Assembly: GCA_963678705.1 (NCBI GenBank)
Contig: OY783209.1
Span: 15,128,001 to 15,192,000 of the forward strand
Length of the DNA stretch: 64,000 nt
From: Panorpa germanica
Lineage: Eukaryota > Arthropoda > Insecta > Mecoptera > Panorpidae
Direction: 5' to 3'
A program made the position numbers and the translations under genes. The notes below the pieces were generated by a model. That model searched no databases, was not told the DNA's origin, and worked only from the letters and a program-made list of their open reading frames with translations. Of this stretch, positions 21,626-32,573 are shown one piece after another. Numbering within the stretch: the first letter of the stretch is position 1; every line of letters begins with the position of its first letter.

Positions 21626-21639
21626 ATAAAGAATAAACA

Positions 21640-22389
21640 TTATATATTTTTCATTTGATGATGTTTTGCCATTTTTCCCGCAATTTCAGCAGTCCACGCT
21701 TATGGAACTTAAGAACCATACGAACACAGACGAAACGATCAATGCCGTGCCTTACAGTACCGTGAAAAATGATATTGTTCCATATATTTTACTGGCGCTA
21801 TGCGTACTTGCCAGTAACGTTTAGTAATGTTAGTGTTGGTTGGACGCTTATTGTGATTACACATTTACACAAAATCTAGATAATAATATTTTTATTGGCA
21901 CTGCAATTACGTACGATTTCATGCTGGATGCTGAGCAAATGATAAAATTAGTAAGTTCACATTATGTACTTTACGACCTTGAACACAGAAAATATATAGA
22001 TACCAAGTACAAAACCACACAGGTGGACATCTCGTATGTGCTGTTTTGATCAGCTTAAATGATATCTTAAAAGAAAGGCCAATAACCGTGCATGTTTTTA
22101 GAAAGTTTGAACGATCGAGGCTATTCTATTTATTTTTCTAAATGCCATAAACGGTAGCAGCTTTTTTTAATTTTAAAAGTTTTTACAACTTCAAAAGTGT
22201 CTAGTATTTTTTTTAAATAATGCAATTTTTTATTCTTTTTTATTTTACAACATACATAATTTACAATCTGTACTCGAAGAACATTAATCAAATTTTGGGA
22301 ATATATATAAATATGACATGCGAGCTTGCCATCCATCGATGACTCACCCTTTGACTTAATCTATTACATTAATATTAAGTACATTTGGA
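21640..22389. other. Unassigned, probably retrotransposon 3' UTR and debris
   Basis: No motif I recognise. T-rich tracts near 22207-22245 could be 3' UTR or tail of the adjoining Jockey copy. Confidence 0.4.
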
Positions 22390-23709
22390 ACCTATTCTAC
22401 ACCATATTTGGTAGGTCCATTGCATTTTTACGTTTCAGTCGTCTAATCGGTTTATGCTGGAAAAACTGTACAGCTGATTCATTTGGATGAACTTCTAATC
22501 TTTGTACGTACTTCTTGCTGATATCCTTAATTTCACTTCTTATGTATGGAACCCCAAGATGTGTTAACCAGTTTAGAACGAATCGGGGCACGTTAAGGAT
22601 TTGCTTTAGCAGTTTATTTTGAAACCTTTGTAGGATTTCTCTATTAGAATTGCTGGCACTGCCCCATAACTCTATACCATATGTTCATATTGGCTTCAGT
22701 ATGACCTTGAATAACAGTAGTTTATTACTGGTTGATAACTGAGACTTCCAGCCCAGGAGCGAGTACATATCTCTCATTTTACCTTCTAATTGCAGTTTCT
22801 TCCAGATATGCGTTCTCCATGTTAGGCGTCTGTACAAGTGGATACCTAAGTATTTTACTGTCTCTGCCTGTGGAAGTTGTAAATTATTTAGTGTGACTGG
22901 GGGCAGGAATTCTTCCTTAGTGTGAAAGTTACGTGAACTGATTTAGTGTCGTTTACATTTATTCTCCAATCTTTTAACCAATTCTGAACCTGTAGTAGAT
23001 GTTTCTGCAGTTTTGCGGAAGCAATGACGGAGTCTTCATGAAGTGCCAGAATTGCGGTATCATGTAGATTGCTACTGTTGTTTCACGCATGGTAGGAAGG
23101 TCAAAAGTAAATAATAAATATAGTACTGGTCCGAGAACACTATCTTCAGGAACGCTTCGTTGATTTTTCATTCTGGTATTTTATCAAAAACTTTCTGTTT
23201 GTGATATAAGACTTTAGGATTTGGAAAAAGTCATTTGGCACTGCAGTTTTTAGTTTAAACAGTAGTCCTTGGCTGTTATCAAGAAAAGCCGCTGAGCAAT
23301 ATTTCTTCTCCTGTAGTGCTGAATTTATAGTGCAGGCTACTCGATGTACTTGTTCAGTTGTAGCATGCTATTGTCTAAAGCCAAACTGATGTGTTGGAAT
23401 TAGTTTGCTATTTTCGAAAATTATCTTCAGTCTTTTAAGAATAAGTTTTTCAAAAAGTTTTGACACTACCGGAAGAAAACTTATGGGTCTGTATGACGAT
23501 ACCTCTTTTGCGTCTTTACCTGGGTTTGGAACAAGTATTATTTCTGCAGTTTTACACTTAAGCGGAAATGTCCTCAATCTTAGGATTGCGTTGAATAAAA
23601 TATTGAGGTATCTCATTCCTTTCGCTGGTAGTTCCTTCAGAATTTTTCCGTTTATCTTGTCAAAACCTGGTGCTTTTTTGGTTTTTATATTATACTTTAT
23701 TAGGTTTTG
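22390..23709 (-). mobile_element. Jockey copy A, 3' half (RT and C-terminus)
   Basis: Minus strand: KAPGFDKINGKIL (about 23640-23680), RTFPLKCKTAEIILVPNPGK, YRPISFLPVVSKLFEKLIL, HQFGFRQ, then several frame breaks, [15 protein letters not shown] (decayed PQGSVLGP), and a C-terminus PRFVLNWLTHLGVPYIR. Loss of a clean FADD motif and many breaks show it is inactive. Its 5' half continues at 29449 beyond the inserted LINE. Confidence 0.85.
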
Positions 23710-23710
23710 T
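23699..23710. repeat. 12-bp target-site duplication, left copy
   Basis: ATTAGGTTTTGT, identical to 29449-29460. It flanks the LINE at 23710-29448 and lies in the Jockey A RT frame. Confidence 0.85.
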
Positions 23711-23898
23711 TTTTTTTTTTTTTTTTATTTATTTAGGCTTTGGCTTATTCAGCCTTCTTGCCATTGCTTTTATGTGTAAAATTATATAAAAATTTACATA
23801 TAAATTATAATTGTTCTAATAAATACAAAACAAATTGATTCTTTTAAAAAATTAAACTTAAAATTAAATACATACTAAATAAAATATTTTAACTTAAA

Positions 23899-24280
23899 TT
23901 ACACTTCTATATTATTTTCTATCACAAAGTTTGTTAATATTTCCGCCGTTGCTTCACTTGTCATTAAACAGGACATATTGACTGGGAACTGTGTTACATT
24001 ACATAAATCATTTAAAAGTCTATCAATTTTTGATGTTAAAAGATGACACCCTAGAATTATATGGTCCAAAGACCCTTCTTCTCCACATCTACAATTTGGT
24101 GTGTCTTTTATATTTATTTTGTATAGATGAGCTGGACATCTAGAATGCCCAGATTTCATTCGACAATTTGTTGAAATATATCTCCGTGAATGATTTTTAT
24201 TAAACCATGTGGTTGTTGGAATTTTTTGATTCGCTGCAAAAAAAAATTTTCCAGTACTTTGACTTTTCTCATTATATATA
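23899..24280 (-). pseudogene. LINE ORF2 C-terminus, displaced by a frameshift
   Basis: From the same stretch, in the shifted frame: FAANQKIPTTTWFNKNHSRR, MKSGHSRCPAHLYKI and a Cys/His motif CRCGEEGSLDHIILGC, ending FVIENNIEV. This is the normal C-terminus after RNase H in related LINEs. A one-base change in the TA repeat near 24275 separates it from the main frame. Confidence 0.8.
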
Positions 24281-27200
24281 TTCTGCCATACAATTTTCTT
24301 TAATTATTTTTTTGGAATCATTTATTGACCAATTTATTTCGGTTATTTCCCCATCTACACAAGCTTCTTTGGCCAGTTTGTCAGCCATTTCGTTTCCTTT
24401 TATGCCTACATGTCCAGGAATCCAAATAAGTTTAACATTGATATCATTTTTTTCCATTTTTAAAAGATATTCTTTAATTGAACATATTTTGTTATTATTA
24501 TTGTTTTTGAATTTATTGTTATTTAAAGATACACAAACACTACGAGAATCTGTGAAGATTAATATATTTTTATTGTCAGTTTTTTGTATTATTTCTAGTA
24601 ATTTCATAATTGCTGTTATTTCTGTATTATAAGAATTTGTGATGTTGTTAAGTTTGTATTTGTACTGTTGATCTGTATTATAATTGAAAATGCCAATTCC
24701 TCCAGTTTTAGAGTTTTTTTCGAATGAACCATCGGTAAACCATATACTCCAGTTTATATCATCTTTTGTTATATATTCCATATATTTTTGATAAGTTATT
24801 TCCTTACTGTCATTCTTCTTGAACAAATTTATTTCTGTATGTATTGTTGTCATGCTTATTTCTAATGGAAATTTGAAAAAAGGTATAATGTTGTGTACCT
24901 CTAAGTTCAAGTTATTATATCTATCAAAACTAGTTAAAAGTGCCGGTTTTTTATGAGTTGTCCAATATGGTTTATTATAAAGAACATATAGTTTAGATAA
25001 TCTTGTATTTAAGGGGCCACATGAGTTATGTCTGTTTTTACAAAAGAAACTGTCTGATATTTGTTGTATTCTGATATTTACCGGAGGAATATTAGTTTGA
25101 TAGTTGAGGATTTGGATTGGTGTTGAAACCATTGCACCTAATATTATTCTTAAACATTTGTTTTGTATAATTTCAATTTTTTTTAATCTTGAGTTATTTG
25201 CGGTGCAGATCATAGTACTAGAATAGTCAATATGCGGTCTAACAATAGCTTTATATATTTTTATTAAGGTTGTTGGGTGTGCGCCCCATTTGTATCCTGC
25301 TATACATCGCATTAAATTTAAGCCTTTTTGACATTTGTTAATAATATGTGCAATTTCTTTCGCCCAAGTGCTTTTCGTATCAAAGAATATACCCAGAAAT
25401 TTGGTATTTGAACTAACAGTTATATTTTTATTTCTGATGGTTATTTTTGGACTGCAGTTTATTCTATGCCTTGTAAATATAACTATTTTACTTTTTTCTG
25501 ACGATATATTCAATTTGATTTCCTTTAATAAAATATCTAGTTTTCTTAATTTCGATTGTAATCTGTTTTGAGCTATATCTTGTGTATGGCCCATACTATA
25601 AATAACCATGTCATCTGCATACATCAGTACTGTTGTGTTGTTATCTGATAATGTTGTTAACTTTTCTGTGTATATGTTGAATAATAAGGGAGATAATATT
25701 GAGCCTTGTGGAATTCCGTGATTACATAGTATAGGACCAGTTAACTTATTATTGTATCTAACTGTTATTTCTCTATTTTGGAAGTAGTTTATAATCCAGT
25801 TGGATATTTTGGAAGATATACCTATGTTTTCTACTTTTTCTTTTAATATTTTTAGATTAACATTGTCATAAGCAGCTTCAATGTCAATGAAAGCAGCTAT
25901 CATATAATGATTTTTACTGTATGTTCTTTGAATATCGATATTTAATATGTTTAAGTTATGCTGCGTACTTCTTGTTTTTCTAAACGCAAATTGTAGCTCA
26001 GGTAATCTTTTATGATGTTCGAGATACCACTCCAGTCTGTTTTTGATGATGGATTCCATAGTTTTGCCCATACATGATAGTAAAGTAATTGGTCTGAATG
26101 ATTCTTCTTTGTTTGGATCTTTTCCTGTTTTTAATATAGGAACAACGATATGTTTTTTCCAGTCTAATGGTATATCAGCAGTGTTTAATGACAGATTATA
26201 TATTTGTGTAAGATGATTTATTGCATTGTCAGGTAAGTTTTGTATCATTTTGTAATTTATTCTATCAAATCCTGTGCTACTGTTTTTATTATGATTTAAC
26301 GCGAAATTTACTTCATTTTTATTTATGTTATTATCTAGAAAATTATCTTTTACGATGGTGGTGGTAGTAATATATAAATTGTTGTTCTGTGGAAATTTTT
26401 TTTTAATGAATTCTTCTATTAAATTTTCATTATCACTTATCCTTTTAGTACTATAGCTTTTATTGTTAATTTTTCTTATATTATTCCAGACAATGTTGGT
26501 TGTTGTGTTTGGGTTTAAATTCTCGCAGAAATTTTGCCATTCTATTTTTTTTCTGGCTCTAAAATATCGTCTGGTTTTAGCTTGATGTTTTTTATAATTT
26601 AAATAATTCGCCATTGTCATGTTTTTATTAAAAATAGTTAGTGCTAATTTTCTTTGAGCTATCATTTTATTGCACTCTGTGTCCCACCAAGACGGTTTTA
26701 TTTTATTAGGAGTTATATTATACAATCTGGTATATGGGATATGTATGTCTGCCGAATTATTAATAACATCTCTAAATTGGTTGTATTTGTTTTCAACATC
26801 TTGGGGATTACTTGTGATTCCATTTGTGCTAAGGTTTGAAATTCTGCTTTCTATTTCAAGGCGATATTTCTCCCAATCTGCTTTTCGGAAATTTCTCCTC
26901 GTTAAATATTCAGATGTACGGTAACGGTCTTTATTATAGTCATTCAAACAGAAAAATATTGGGTAGTGATCACTACCTAAGCTATCTGCAAGAACTTGCC
27001 ACGAAGTAATTTGTTGTGTTAACGTCATTGATACCAATGTGAGATCCAATATACTGTCCCTTGTACTGAGATTGCTTACTCTAGTTGGTTTATCCTCGTT
27101 GATAATATTTAGATTTTCGTTTTCTATGAAATCTAACAATTCGTTACCTTCATACTGACTACCTGGACAATTTATATCCCAAGCAAGATTAGTCGCGTTA

Positions 27201-27619
27201 AAATCTCCAGCAAGTATAACAGGAACATCTATTTGTTGTTTTATCTGTGACCAATTAGAATTAGATAGTTTATGATTCGGTTTAGCATAGATTGATAAAA
27301 TACATATTACATCAGTTTCGTTATGTGTTAAAATTATTCCAGCTATTTCGACCGAATTAAATGGGTTATTTAGCATTACTCGTTTATATTTTATAGATTT
27401 ATGAATCAAGATAGCAACACCCCCGTGGGGATTATAGTTTGTATTCTGTATCCTATCTTCTCTTTCAATAAAATAACCTTTGATGTTGAAATTGAGATTT
27501 TTTGTTAAAAACGTTTCTGATAGTATGCATATATGTATGTTATGCTTCTGTAACATATGTTGTAGTTCCTCTTTAATATATCTGACTCCTCTGCAATTCC
27601 ATTGAATAAAATTTATCAT
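24272..27619 (-). CDS. LINE ORF2: endonuclease, reverse transcriptase, RNase H (1115 aa before a frameshift)
   Basis: Starts MINFIQWNCRGVRYIKEEL, directly at the APE-type endonuclease, with LSETFL, GDFNATNLAWD and GSDHYPIFF (catalytic Asp and His). RT: NSSTGFDRINYK, KEESFRPITLLSCMGK, QFAFRKTRSTQHNLN, AAFIDIEAAYDNVNL, GIPQGSILSPLLFN and LMYADDMVIYS. RNase H begins near residue 960: IWFTDGSFEKNS, TEITAIMKLLE, ILIFTDSRSVC, IPGHVGIKGNEMADKLAKEA, with the acidic catalytic residues present. The frame ends at TAA in the run TATATATAATGA; the expected C-terminus continues in another frame. Confidence 0.92.
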   Translation of the reverse strand: MINFIQWNCRGVRYIKEELQHMLQKHNIHICILSETFLTKNLNFNIKGYFIEREDRIQNTNYNPHGGVAILIHKSIKYKRVMLNNPFNSVEIAGIILTHNETDVICILSIYAKPNHKLSNSNWSQIKQQIDVPVILAGDFNATNLAWDINCPGSQYEGNELLDFIENENLNIINEDKPTRVSNLSTRDSILDLTLVSMTLTQQITSWQVLADSLGSDHYPIFFCLNDYNKDRYRTSEYLTRRNFRKADWEKYRLEIESRISNLSTNGITSNPQDVENKYNQFRDVINNSADIHIPYTRLYNITPNKIKPSWWDTECNKMIAQRKLALTIFNKNMTMANYLNYKKHQAKTRRYFRARKKIEWQNFCENLNPNTTTNIVWNNIRKINNKSYSTKRISDNENLIEEFIKKKFPQNNNLYITTTTIVKDNFLDNNINKNEVNFALNHNKNSSTGFDRINYKMIQNLPDNAINHLTQIYNLSLNTADIPLDWKKHIVVPILKTGKDPNKEESFRPITLLSCMGKTMESIIKNRLEWYLEHHKRLPELQFAFRKTRSTQHNLNILNIDIQRTYSKNHYMIAAFIDIEAAYDNVNLKILKEKVENIGISSKISNWIINYFQNREITVRYNNKLTGPILCNHGIPQGSILSPLLFNIYTEKLTTLSDNNTTVLMYADDMVIYSMGHTQDIAQNRLQSKLRKLDILLKEIKLNISSEKSKIVIFTRHRINCSPKITIRNKNITVSSNTKFLGIFFDTKSTWAKEIAHIINKCQKGLNLMRCIAGYKWGAHPTTLIKIYKAIVRPHIDYSSTMICTANNSRLKKIEIIQNKCLRIILGAMVSTPIQILNYQTNIPPVNIRIQQISDSFFCKNRHNSCGPLNTRLSKLYVLYNKPYWTTHKKPALLTSFDRYNNLNLEVHNIIPFFKFPLEISMTTIHTEINLFKKNDSKEITYQKYMEYITKDDINWSIWFTDGSFEKNSKTGGIGIFNYNTDQQYKYKLNNITNSYNTEITAIMKLLEIIQKTDNKNILIFTDSRSVCVSLNNNKFKNNNNNKICSIKEYLLKMEKNDINVKLIWIPGHVGIKGNEMADKLAKEACVDGEITEINWSINDSKKIIKENCMAEYI

Positions 27620-27816
27620 TTTAACTGTTTTAATTAATGATTAATTTTTATATCTGATGTCTTGTTTTTCGATTTATTTATATATTTTATTTTTTCTTTA
27701 TGTTTATATAATTGTTGTTAATTTAATATTTTAGTAAATTTATAAACCGATTTGGTTTAGTGATGTGAATAGAGTTTTTATTAAAAAATAAACTTAATTT
27801 ATATATTAATGTTTTC

Positions 27817-29244
27817 TTACGAGTTTGGCCATTGTACACTAGATATTTGTTTCTTGTAGCTTCTAAGAGATTGGGATGTAATATTAGGGTCTTTGTTTGT
27901 ATCTTTAATTTTGTCATCATTATTTTTATTATATATTGATTTATAGCAGGTATCATTATCATAATTTTCCATTGTAATATCAGGTTTCTCTTGGTTGATT
28001 TGCTTTCTGTTTTTTTCTTGATTAGTTTTCTTAAGGAATGTGTCACTTTCTTCATTGTTAGGTTTCTTTTCTTCTCTTCTTCTTTTTGGAAGTGGTTCTT
28101 TAGTGGATGTCGTAGGTTGTGGTTGACTGTAAGATCTTTGTAATGAGTTACCTGTATTTGATTTATTCACTCTGGTATTGGTTCTTCTGGTTAAAGGGTT
28201 TGGTTTGTATGTTGGAATTATGTTGATACTATTGTATTTATTAGTGATATTGGGAAAAGTCTCATTGTAGTTTAGAGCTTCAAAAGAGTTTTGAGTTCTT
28301 ACTGAGTATAAATAGTCTGTATTTTTTTCTGTTAATTCTAATTTTGCTTCATAAAAACTGAGATTGTGTTGGGCCATGAGATCTTTTATCTTGATTTGTC
28401 TTTTTTTTTCAGGACATTCTTTGTCTGTAGCCTCGTGGTTAAGTTTACAATTTATGCATGTCGGATTAGGAGATGTGCATGCAGTACGTAAATGATCTTC
28501 ACTTCTGCAGAATTTACATTTTGCTACTTTTGCTCTACATTTTGTGGCTGCATGTCCAAATTTAAAACAATTATAACATTGTATCGTCTGTTGTACAAAT
28601 GGTTCACATGCTCGTCTCACTCTCCACATGTAAACATAAGCAGGAATAGCAAGTCCTTCAAAGAATAATTTCACTGTTGTACTGGGTTCATATTTTATAG
28701 CTCCGTCAACTCTTAGTTTTCGATTTAACCTTTGCACTCTCGTTACTTTAAAAGGTGGACACTCTATATTATTTAAAATTGTATCTTCCGAATATTCAAT
28801 ATCAACACCTTTTATAATAGCTACTTTTGTGCACCAGTAAAATGGGATAAACGCTTCATGCCCATTGTTTTTCAGCAATGTTGATTTGGTAATTTCGTTA
28901 GCTAGTATTGCATTAGCACATTGAACGATTACTCTATTTCTTCCCACTTTTTTAATTTCTATTATATTAGATTTATTGCTAATTTTACAAATTATTTCTG
29001 CTAATTTAAGAGAACTAAAAAATGTATTTCCATCACTATTATTTTTAACTATCATTACTTTATACGAGTCATATTTTGTTTCTGTGTTGTATAAATTATT
29101 AAATATTTTTTTAACATTGTCACTATTGTTATTTAAGTTTTCTGTTATATCACTGGATGTTTTATCTGTAGGAAATGATTTGTTAGTCACAGAGTTGTTT
29201 TTATTGTTCGGATTTTTATCGGGAGGTTCAACCTCCATATCCAT
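27817..29244 (-). CDS. LINE ORF1 (nucleic-acid-binding, three CCHC knuckles), 475 aa
   Basis: Start MDMEVEPPDKNPNNKNN. N-terminal third is Asn/Ser-rich and disordered; a structured middle (about residues 70-200) includes TVKLFFEGLAIPAYVYMWRV; zinc knuckles CYNCFKFGHAATKC, CKFCRSEDHLRTAC and CINCKLNHEATDKEC lie at about residues 224-275; the basic C-terminal tail includes PKRRREEKKP. Such ORF1 proteins coat the element's RNA. No stop or frameshift. It is upstream of ORF2 with a 197-base gap. Confidence 0.9.
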   Translation of the reverse strand: MDMEVEPPDKNPNNKNNSVTNKSFPTDKTSSDITENLNNNSDNVKKIFNNLYNTETKYDSYKVMIVKNNSDGNTFFSSLKLAEIICKISNKSNIIEIKKVGRNRVIVQCANAILANEITKSTLLKNNGHEAFIPFYWCTKVAIIKGVDIEYSEDTILNNIECPPFKVTRVQRLNRKLRVDGAIKYEPSTTVKLFFEGLAIPAYVYMWRVRRACEPFVQQTIQCYNCFKFGHAATKCRAKVAKCKFCRSEDHLRTACTSPNPTCINCKLNHEATDKECPEKKRQIKIKDLMAQHNLSFYEAKLELTEKNTDYLYSVRTQNSFEALNYNETFPNITNKYNSINIIPTYKPNPLTRRTNTRVNKSNTGNSLQRSYSQPQPTTSTKEPLPKRRREEKKPNNEESDTFLKKTNQEKNRKQINQEKPDITMENYDNDTCYKSIYNKNNDDKIKDTNKDPNITSQSLRSYKKQISSVQWPNS

Positions 29245-29448
29245 ATTGTTAATTAACCAGTGATAATTAAATAGAAGTTACTTCACTTCTTATTAATAAC
29301 ACTTAATAATAATATAAATTATAATTTAAATAAAAATAAATCACGAAAAAAAAATATTATAATTTGCAAAAAAAAAAGATCACTATTTATTTTATTGTTT
29401 TGTTTATTGTAAATACGTGCGCTCACCAAGAAGACTCGATGTAAACTG

Positions 29449-30649
29449 ATTAGGTTTTGTATTTCCTTGACTCTTATACGTTTTATAGGTTCACCTGACT
29501 GCGATGGGACTCTTAGAAACTCATGCATGTATTGTTCTTCATCTTCACTGCGGGTTGGAGGAAATAGTTTAAAAACTTGATCGAAGTAATCAGAGAAAAT
29601 TGTGACTTTCTCACTGTTGGTTCTAGCCCATTTACCATTTAGCGTTTTGATAGGCGGAATATAAGTTGTAGGCAGCTTAAGCCGCTTGGTTGCTTTCCAC
29701 AGTGAATAATTAGTAGTATCTGTAGCTGTTAAATTACTTCTGATTTGACTGAGATGTGACAATTAAACTTAGTATTTATTAAGTTTTGGAGTAAACTCCA
29801 GTCTGTGTACTTGTTGGGTGCTGTGAAGAGGGGTACTATATACATCATTTGGGTGATATATGTGACGATGACTGGTGAGTGGTCAGATGAAAGATCCAGG
29901 CTTGACTCAGCTTTGAGGTAATTAGAGGAAATTCCTTTTACTACGCAAAAATCGATTAGATCAGGAGTTTTTGCCATATCCGTTGGCCAGTACGTCGGTT
30001 CACCACTTGAAAGGGTTGTAAAACCATGTGTTTTAACGCATTTATACAGTTTATTTCACTTAGGATTTGTAAGTCTTGATCCCCATTCGGGGTGCTTTGC
30101 GTTAAAATCCCCTCCTGATATGAAACGTGGACCTAGTATATTGTAATAAGAGTAGAACTGTTCAGACTTTATGTTGTGTTTCGGTGGACAGTATACTGCG
30201 GAGATAGTTAAATGTCTGTTCAGCTCGTTTATTACAAGGCTTGTTGCTTGCAGGAAGTCTTCGCGATTTTGATTAGTTTCATGGTGTTGTATAGAAGACT
30301 TAATGATGATAGCTGTTCCTCCATGCGCTTTATTGTCCGGATGTTTTGTGTTATATATTCTATAGTTTGGAACTTTCATATAGCTTTTAGTGATAAAGTG
30401 CGTTTCAGAAACTAGCAAAATGTCAATGTTTTGGTTTAGAAGGAAGGAATTTACTTCTTGGCTGTGTTTCGCAAGACCATTGGCGTTCCAGAGTGCGATT
30501 TTTAGGCACGTGAAGAGATTGGCAAACGTGAGACTATGGTTGGGATGAGATTCAGCATTGTACTTATTTGTTCCACCAGACTTTTCATCATAACTTTCAG
30601 TTCGGCGATGTCATTTGACTGCACCTTCGATTCACTATGATTTTGTTGC
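29449..30649 (-). mobile_element. Jockey copy A, 5' half (endonuclease and linker)
   Basis: Minus strand: end of ORF1 / start of ORF2 near 30660-30500, then LVSETHFITKSYMKVPNY, HGGTAIIIKSSIQHH, SAVYCPPKHNIKSEQF, SGGDFNAKHPEWGSRL (endonuclease), TPDLIDFCVVKGIS, DLSSDHSPVIVTY, and the linker NYSLWKATKRLKLP, GKWARTNSEKVTIF up to RVKEIQNLI, where the LINE interrupts it. Several stops and shifts. 29449-29460 repeats the target duplication. Confidence 0.85.
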
Positions 30650-31110
30650 ACTTGTTTAGATTAATCAGTCATTGTATCTTGAAGAGAAAGGTTCTTTATT
30701 AAGTTTCTCCAAAGGAAAATAATATTAAAAAATCAACCTTATAAGAGTGCTTATAACAAGTGGGATCAATAGACGCAAGATTTAATTTTACATCTACTGA
30801 TGGTACTTATTCACCTTTAGTAAGTAAATCATAAGAGATACAGTGCAATTAGTGTGGAGATAGTAAAATTGCAATATTGTCCATTGTTTTCTTCTTTTTT
30901 GCTGAAATATCCATTGTTTTGTGAAACAATAAATTCTATTGTAATTATTGAAATTGTGCTCACTAGTAAAAGGAATCATGATACTAGTGAAGTGTAAAGA
31001 CTTTAATTTTAAATTGATTTAATTTGTGGATTAAAAATCGGTATGTGTGGAGAGTGAGCAAGCGTTCTCTCAAGGACCGGATTATTAACAGCCCCCGTTA
31101 CGCTTTGGTG

Positions 31111-32490
31111 ATGAGTCATACGAATGACACATTTTACCCCTTTAGTAAGGCAAGCAAAATGCAGAGAACTCCGCCCAAGCAAACAAAGGAACCGCAAGCG
31201 GGAACAAAAGAACAAATGGAATTAGAAAGTCAGTCATTACATCCAATGACAACTATTACCTATCAAGAAGAAAACAATGGTTTCAATACCGAAAAAGAGA
31301 AACAGTTATATACTGCACTGAAAAAGGAAAGAGCAGAAAAAACAAAACTACTTAAAAAAGTCGAACAATTGGAAGCGCTGATGCGCCAATTGGAAGAAAG
31401 GGAAAGCAGTCGGGCTGATTACAAAACAAGTAGTCAAACTGAAGCTGATAAATATGAGACAGATGAAGATGAACTAAATAGGGAGACCGATTGGATCGTA
31501 AAAAAGAGGAAATCCAAAAAACGCAAACCAAATACATCACCTTACATCTCTCCTGAAAAAGATGTAATCAAAACCCAACTACAAGCTAAAAACGATACTG
31601 AAATTGATCAACAGCGAAATGAGAAACCAATTAAGACAAGTATTCGTCCGCCACCTATTAATGTAGGGGGTATAAAGGAATATAAGATACTCTATGAAAT
31701 CTTAAAAAATACAACCGATCAAGAATGCAAGGTAACGGTACAGAGTAATAACGCTTGGAAAATTAATGCGCCTGATCCCAATGCGTACAGAGCGTTAGCG
31801 CATAAATTAAATGAGGGAAAATTTCAGTGGCACACATATAAAGACAAGAATGAGAGATCAATCAAGGTCATGGCTAAAGGATTACATCCTTCATGTGAAA
31901 AAGATGATATCATTGAAGATCTCAGAGCTAAAGGACTAAACGTGTTGGATGCTGTAAACATCATTAAAAAAGATACAAGGATCCAGGAAAATGGTGAAAA
32001 AATAACTACAAAGCGACTACCACTTTTCATGCTGACCTTTGACAACAAAGAAGGCATAGAAAAAATTTACGCCATTAGAACCATACTTAACATTATTGTT
32101 AAAATAGAACCAATACGTAAAAATACTCGGTTAATTCCACAATGCAAGAGATGTCAGGAATATAACCACACCCAAAGCTATTGCAAGAAAGATCCGAGAT
32201 GTGTTAAGTGCGCTGGCAAACATAATACCCTGAACTGCACGGTTAGCAAAAATACAACGCCCATATGCGTCAACTGTAAAGGAGATCATCCAGCTAGCTA
32301 CAGAGGATGTGTAGTGGCCATAGAACTTCAAAATAGAAAAGACAATCTTTCAAAGCCGAAGCAACAGACACAACCCAGACACACGCAAGAAAAAGACAAT
32401 TATCCCGTTCCTAGCATAAGCAGTGAAATGCCAAGAAAACTATATAGCAAAATTGTCAGCGGAGGAGAAGATTTTAAACAGCATAAATGA
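31111..32490 (+). CDS. Jockey B ORF1 (gag-like, zinc knuckles)
   Basis: The open frame begins at 31024, but MSHTNDTF (31111) or MQRTPPKQT (31159) are likelier starts. A coiled-coil-like segment KEKQLYTALKKERAEKTKLL and KVEQLEAL follows, then an RNA-binding PRE-C2HC region (APDPNAYRALAHKLNEGKFQ, VKIEPIRKNTRLIPQCKRC) and three knuckles: CKRCQEYNHTQSYC, CVKCAGKHNTLNC and CVNCKGDHPASYRGC. No stops. It packages the element RNA. Confidence 0.88.
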   Translation: MSHTNDTFYPFSKASKMQRTPPKQTKEPQAGTKEQMELESQSLHPMTTITYQEENNGFNTEKEKQLYTALKKERAEKTKLLKKVEQLEALMRQLEERESSRADYKTSSQTEADKYETDEDELNRETDWIVKKRKSKKRKPNTSPYISPEKDVIKTQLQAKNDTEIDQQRNEKPIKTSIRPPPINVGGIKEYKILYEILKNTTDQECKVTVQSNNAWKINAPDPNAYRALAHKLNEGKFQWHTYKDKNERSIKVMAKGLHPSCEKDDIIEDLRAKGLNVLDAVNIIKKDTRIQENGEKITTKRLPLFMLTFDNKEGIEKIYAIRTILNIIVKIEPIRKNTRLIPQCKRCQEYNHTQSYCKKDPRCVKCAGKHNTLNCTVSKNTTPICVNCKGDHPASYRGCVVAIELQNRKDNLSKPKQQTQPRHTQEKDNYPVPSISSEMPRKLYSKIVSGGEDFKQHK

Positions 32491-32573
32491 ACAGCAAATT
32501 GTCAACAAACAAATATTTGAAAAAATTCAGAGTTCAGAAACTGAATTGAAAACAATGCGACAAAGAAATAGAA

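Larger units (their letters stand above)
23710..29448 (-). mobile_element. Nearly complete RNase-H-bearing LINE (I-superfamily type)
   Basis: Minus strand, 5.74 kb: 5' UTR 29245-29448, ORF1 29244-27817, spacer of about 200 bases, ORF2 27619 to about 23899, 3' UTR and poly(A) (T-run 23710-23726). ORF1 is intact and ORF2 has one visible frameshift, so this is one of the youngest insertions in the window. An endonuclease, RT and C-terminal RNase H in that order, with three CCHC knuckles in ORF1, fit the I group; the exact clade (I, Nimb, LOA) needs a tree. Confidence 0.9.

Noticed and set aside
24207..24632. 141-aa plus-strand hydrophobic frame
   Set aside because: Antisense of the LINE ORF2 RNase H region.
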